Positions 61,381 through 64,000 of a DNA stretch of 64,000 nt are shown here, piece by piece. The DNA is from JBBRSD01 sp038245725 (GTDB taxonomy: Bacteria > Actinomycetota > Coriobacteriia > Anaerosomatales > JAAXUF01). Made by a program: the position numbers and the translations under genes. Positions within the stretch are counted from its first letter, which is position 1, and the number at the start of each line of letters is the position of its first letter. Under the pieces are notes generated by a model. That model worked only from the letters and a program-made list of their open reading frames with translations, made no database searches and was not told the DNA's origin. Location: assembly GCA_038245725.1 (NCBI GenBank), contig JBBRSD010000001.1:372001-436000 (forward strand), given 5' to 3'.

Positions 61381-62379
61381 CTAGACCTCGCTTGGCACCG
61401 GTTCGAGCGTGACCTCGTCGGCACGTGCGCCAGCCGCTCTTGAAGCCGCTGGCCGCCGGGGCGGCAGGGTTGGCGAAGTGGTCGTCAGAGCCACGCCGCC
61501 CACGATGACGACCATCCCCACCAACGTGGTAGCGGTGACCGGCTCGGGAGGGACGAGGCCCATGCGGCCGGCGAGCGCACCGGCGAACACCGCGATGACC
61601 GGGTTCACGAATGCGTACGTCATCACCTTGCTCGCCGGCAGGTGCGTGAGCGCGTAGGTGAACGCGGTAAACGCGATCGCGCTGCCGAATACGACAAGGT
61701 AGGCGAGCGCACCAAAGCCTTTCGCGTCGAGGTGGAAGCGCGGCCACTCGCCTAGTACGGTGCCGATGCCCAGCAGCACGACGCCGGCCACGAGCATCTC
61801 CCACGCGGTGACCACCATGTTGTTCGCGCGAGTAGGGTGACGCTTCGAGTAGATGGTGCCGGCGGTCCACAGCCACGTGCCCGCGATCTGCGTTCCGATG
61901 CCGATGAGTTCGTGCGTGCCCGCACTCACGCCCGCGAGGCGCGGCCACAACAGGATGCCGAGCCCAGAGAAGCCGACGGCCAGACCCAGCCAGCCGAGGC
62001 GGCCCGGCCGCTGCATGTCGGGAAAGACCGACTCGACGAGCGCGATCCAAAGCGGGATGAGCGCGACCACGAGTGCCGAGATGCCGGAGGGGACGTTCTG
62101 CTCGGCGAGGAACGTGAAGTACTGGCCTCCCACGATGAGCAGCAGGCCCGCGACACAGGCGGTGCGCAGGTCGCGCGGAGAGGTGCGCAGACTCGCGCCG
62201 CGCCATGCCGCGAGCGCGAACATGATTGCTGCAGCCGGGATCTGGCGGACGCCGGCGAACAGCGCGGGCGGCAGCTTCGCGTCGAGCCCGACCTTGATGC
62301 CGAGATAGGTGGTGCCCCAGACGATGTAGAGCACGAGCATCGCGAGCACGACTTTGACGCGATGGGACAGGTGGGGCAC
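61381..62379 (-). CDS. EamA/DMT-family transporter
   Basis: A 332-residue membrane protein with ten predicted helices from two EamA repeats (about 12-140 and 155-290): LYIVWGTTYLGIKVGL in the first and FGSAIAFTAFTYALTHLPASKVM in the second, followed by a soluble tail. Such carriers export amino acids, nucleosides or other metabolites. GTG 62379 is the start. Substrate not predictable. Confidence 0.9.
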   Translation of the reverse strand: MPHLSHRVKVVLAMLVLYIVWGTTYLGIKVGLDAKLPPALFAGVRQIPAAAIMFALAAWRGASLRTSPRDLRTACVAGLLLIVGGQYFTFLAEQNVPSGISALVVALIPLWIALVESVFPDMQRPGRLGWLGLAVGFSGLGILLWPRLAGVSAGTHELIGIGTQIAGTWLWTAGTIYSKRHPTRANNMVVTAWEMLVAGVVLLGIGTVLGEWPRFHLDAKGFGALAYLVVFGSAIAFTAFTYALTHLPASKVMTYAFVNPVIAVFAGALAGRMGLVPPEPVTATTLVGMVVIVGGVALTTTSPTLPPRRPAASRAAGARADEVTLEPVPSEV

Positions 62380-62465
62380 GAACGGACCTCCGAAATCGCG
62401 ACGCGGCAGCGGTAAAGCCAGTGTAACGCGAGTTCCGGCCAGGCCCGCATCCCTGGTCCGTCGGC

Positions 62466-62471
62466 TACACT
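62466..62471 (+). promoter_or_regulatory. -10 box of a probably leaderless NUDIX transcript
   Basis: TACACT ends 6 nt before ATG 62478, so transcription would start at or near the start codon. No Shine-Dalgarno sequence lies upstream. No clear -35 box was found. Confidence 0.45.
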
Positions 62472-62477
62472 GTGACC

Positions 62478-62924
62478 ATGGCTACTTTTACCTACGAGTA
62501 CGCGCGCCCCGCCCTGACCGTGGACACTGTTGTCTTCACCGGTCCGCCCAGTGCGCGCAAAGTCCTGCTCGTCAAGCGTGGCACCGAGCCGTTCCTGGGG
62601 TGCTGGGCGCTGCCCGGTGGTTTCGTCGACGAGGGCGAGCGCCCCGTGGAAGCCGCGCGCCGCGAACTCGCCGAGGAGACCGGGCTGATCTGGGAGGGTC
62701 CGCTCGTTCCTGTTGGCACGTGGGGCGATCCGGGCCGCGATCCGCGCGGGTGGACCGTCTCGGCGGTGTACCTTGCCGACATCGGGCTCTCGGAGCTGAC
62801 CGTCGTGGGTGGAGATGATGCCGCCGAGGCGGCATGGTGCTTCGCCGACGACCTGCCCGGGAAGCTCGCGTTCGACCACGACGAGATTATCGCGGCCGCG
62901 CTGTGGCGTCTCGGCACCCTGTAG
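62478..62924 (+). CDS. NUDIX hydrolase
   Basis: A 148-residue protein with an intact NUDIX box: GGFVDEGERPVEAARREL then AEETGL (G-x5-E-x7-REUxEExGU). It resembles the ADP-ribose pyrophosphatase-like group in the PALTVDTVVF and KRGTEPFLGCWALPGG segments, but the substrate is not fixed by sequence. ATG 62478 is preferred; a GTG at 62472 is in frame and overlaps the -10 box. Confidence 0.9.
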   Translation: MATFTYEYARPALTVDTVVFTGPPSARKVLLVKRGTEPFLGCWALPGGFVDEGERPVEAARRELAEETGLIWEGPLVPVGTWGDPGRDPRGWTVSAVYLADIGLSELTVVGGDDAAEAAWCFADDLPGKLAFDHDEIIAAALWRLGTL

Positions 62925-62997
62925 GAGATCGACGCCGCGCTGGTGGGCGCCTAATCGCGCTCCCGGTGTGACGTGAAGCGATGAAAGGGAACGACGC

Positions 62998-64000
62998 ATG
63001 CCCGACATCATGATGCGCCTTGGCCGAGACGTGCTCGTCGTCGACGGCGCCATGGGTACGATGCTCCATCGCGCCGGGATGCCTGCCGGAGAATGTCCCG
63101 AGCTGCTCAACGTCACCGCCCCCGAGATGATCGGCGAGGTCCACCGCCTCTACCAGCTCGCGGGTGCAGACTGCGTGACCACCAACACCTTCGGCGGCTC
63201 CGCGCCTATGCTCGCCGAGTACGGCCTTGCGGACCGCGTCGAGGAGCTCAACCGCGCCGCGGTGCGTCTCGCCAAGCAGTACGGATCGCCGCACGTGCTC
63301 GCCGACATGGGGCCGACCGGACTTGTGATGGAGCCGCTCGGACCAGCGACGTTTGACGAGGTGTTCGCCGCCTTCGCCGAGCAGGCCTGCGCCCTGGCCG
63401 CCGAGAACCCCGACGCGATCATCATCGAGACGATGACCGACATCGCCGAGCTGCGCTGCGCCGTGCTCGCGGCGAAATCAGTCTGCGATCTGCCCGTCTT
63501 CGCGAGCTGTACCTTCGGGCTCTCCGGCCGCATGGACCTCTCGGGCACCGAACCCGAGGTCGCCGCGGTCGTCCTCCAGGCCGCCGGCGCCGACGCGGTT
63601 GCGCTGAACTGCGGGCTCGGGCCGGAGCAGATGCTGCCGCTGCTCGAGCGTATGGTGCGCGCGACGAAGCTGCCGGTCATCGTGCAGCCCAACGCCGGCC
63701 TGCCGAAGCTCGCCGACGACGGCGAAACCGTCTTTCCCGGCACCGCCGACGAGATGGCCGCCTTCGCGCGCGCCGCACGCCTCGCCGGTGCGGCCGCCAT
63801 CGGTTCGTGCTGCGGCTCGACGCCGGCGTTCACGGGCGCGATCGTCGACGCGGTCGCCGACAAGGACGTCGTCCGCATCGCCGACCGCGGCTATCGCAGC
63901 ACCGTGCTCGCGGGTCCCCGCGGCCTCGTGACGCTCGGCGCGGGCTCGCCCGTGCGCGTGGTGGGCGAGCGCATCAACCCGACCGGCAAGAAACCGCTTG
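62998..64000 (+). CDS. metH: Methionine synthase MetH-like, 5' part (runs off window)
   Basis: The reading frame is open from ATG 62998 (AAAGGGA upstream) to the window end, 334 codons. The first 300 residues are a homocysteine S-methyltransferase domain: VVDGAMGTML, TNTFGG, and the zinc-ligand cysteines in LNCGLGPEQM and GSCCGSTP. The end, VRVVGERINPTGKK, begins the pterin-binding domain, so this is a cobalamin-type methionine synthase or a close relative. The cobalamin-binding and activation domains, if present, lie beyond the window. Confidence 0.92.
   Translation, partial: MPDIMMRLGRDVLVVDGAMGTMLHRAGMPAGECPELLNVTAPEMIGEVHRLYQLAGADCVTTNTFGGSAPMLAEYGLADRVEELNRAAVRLAKQYGSPHVLADMGPTGLVMEPLGPATFDEVFAAFAEQACALAAENPDAIIIETMTDIAELRCAVLAAKSVCDLPVFASCTFGLSGRMDLSGTEPEVAAVVLQAAGADAVALNCGLGPEQMLPLLERMVRATKLPVIVQPNAGLPKLADDGETVFPGTADEMAAFARAARLAGAAAIGSCCGSTPAFTGAIVDAVADKDVVRIADRGYRSTVLAGPRGLVTLGAGSPVRVVGERINPTGKKPL

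Overview
The window is 64 kb of high-GC bacterial chromosome with tightly packed genes, many 1-10 nt start/stop overlaps and frequent GTG starts. Gene content and order suggest an anaerobic or facultative actinobacterium of the Coriobacteriia kind. The main clues are rpsK-rpsD-rpoA-rplQ followed by the ECF transporter genes, truA, rplM-rpsI and glmM; a GuaB3-type IMP dehydrogenase next to guaA; a RimI-TsaD fusion; and multiheme cytochromes. This placement is inferred from content only. No tRNA, rRNA, insertion sequence, phage or CRISPR array was seen.

Region by region. 1-6.4 kb: ribosomal and RNA polymerase genes with the EcfA1A2T vitamin/metal uptake module. 6.5-13.8 kb: cell-wall precursor and cofactor genes: glmM, a glmS self-cleaving ribozyme in front of glmS, acpS, nnr, a CBS protein and alr. 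13.9-17.8 kb: nitroreductase, [4Fe-4S] uracil-DNA glycosylase, tsaE, tsaB and a rimI-tsaD fusion (t6A37 tRNA modification). 18-22 kb: a PAS-GAF-HD-GYP protein, then groES-groEL under a CIRCE operator. 22-26.7 kb: a membrane protein, a glycosyltransferase, ychF and a secreted amidase. 26.8-33 kb: guaB3-guaA behind a long structured leader, a penicillin-binding D,D-carboxypeptidase, and a chorismate mutase-DAHP synthase pair. 33-36.2 kb: a large secreted cytochrome with up to nine haem sites and Ig-like repeats. 36.3-41 kb: pcrA-type helicase, CBS-DRTGG diphosphatase, PAP2 phosphatase. 40.9-47.2 kb: PhoR/PhoP-like two-component system divergent from pstSCAB, with 11-nt PHO-box repeats between them. 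47.2-52.2 kb: G-rich spacer, acetyltransferase, glycosyltransferase, a frameshifted F420-type NADP oxidoreductase, threonine synthase and a second apparently frameshifted small gene. 52.2-57.2 kb: redox and regulator cluster with a NapC-like multiheme cytochrome, a NapH-like polyferredoxin, TetR with a perfect palindromic operator, apgM, an iron-sulfur flavoprotein and PadR. 57.2-61.2 kb: a heterodimeric ABC exporter with one degenerate ATP site, and a SHOCT protein. 61.4-64 kb: EamA transporter, NUDIX hydrolase with a leaderless start, and the 5' part of metH, cut by the window end.

Together the cytoplasmic genes supply translation, wall and nucleotide precursors. The membrane and secreted redox proteins (a quinol-linked multiheme cytochrome, a polyferredoxin and a cell-surface cytochrome) suggest electron transfer to the outside of the cell. 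The most notable non-coding features are the glmS ribozyme, the structured guaB3 leader, the CIRCE and PHO operators and the two palindromic repressor sites.
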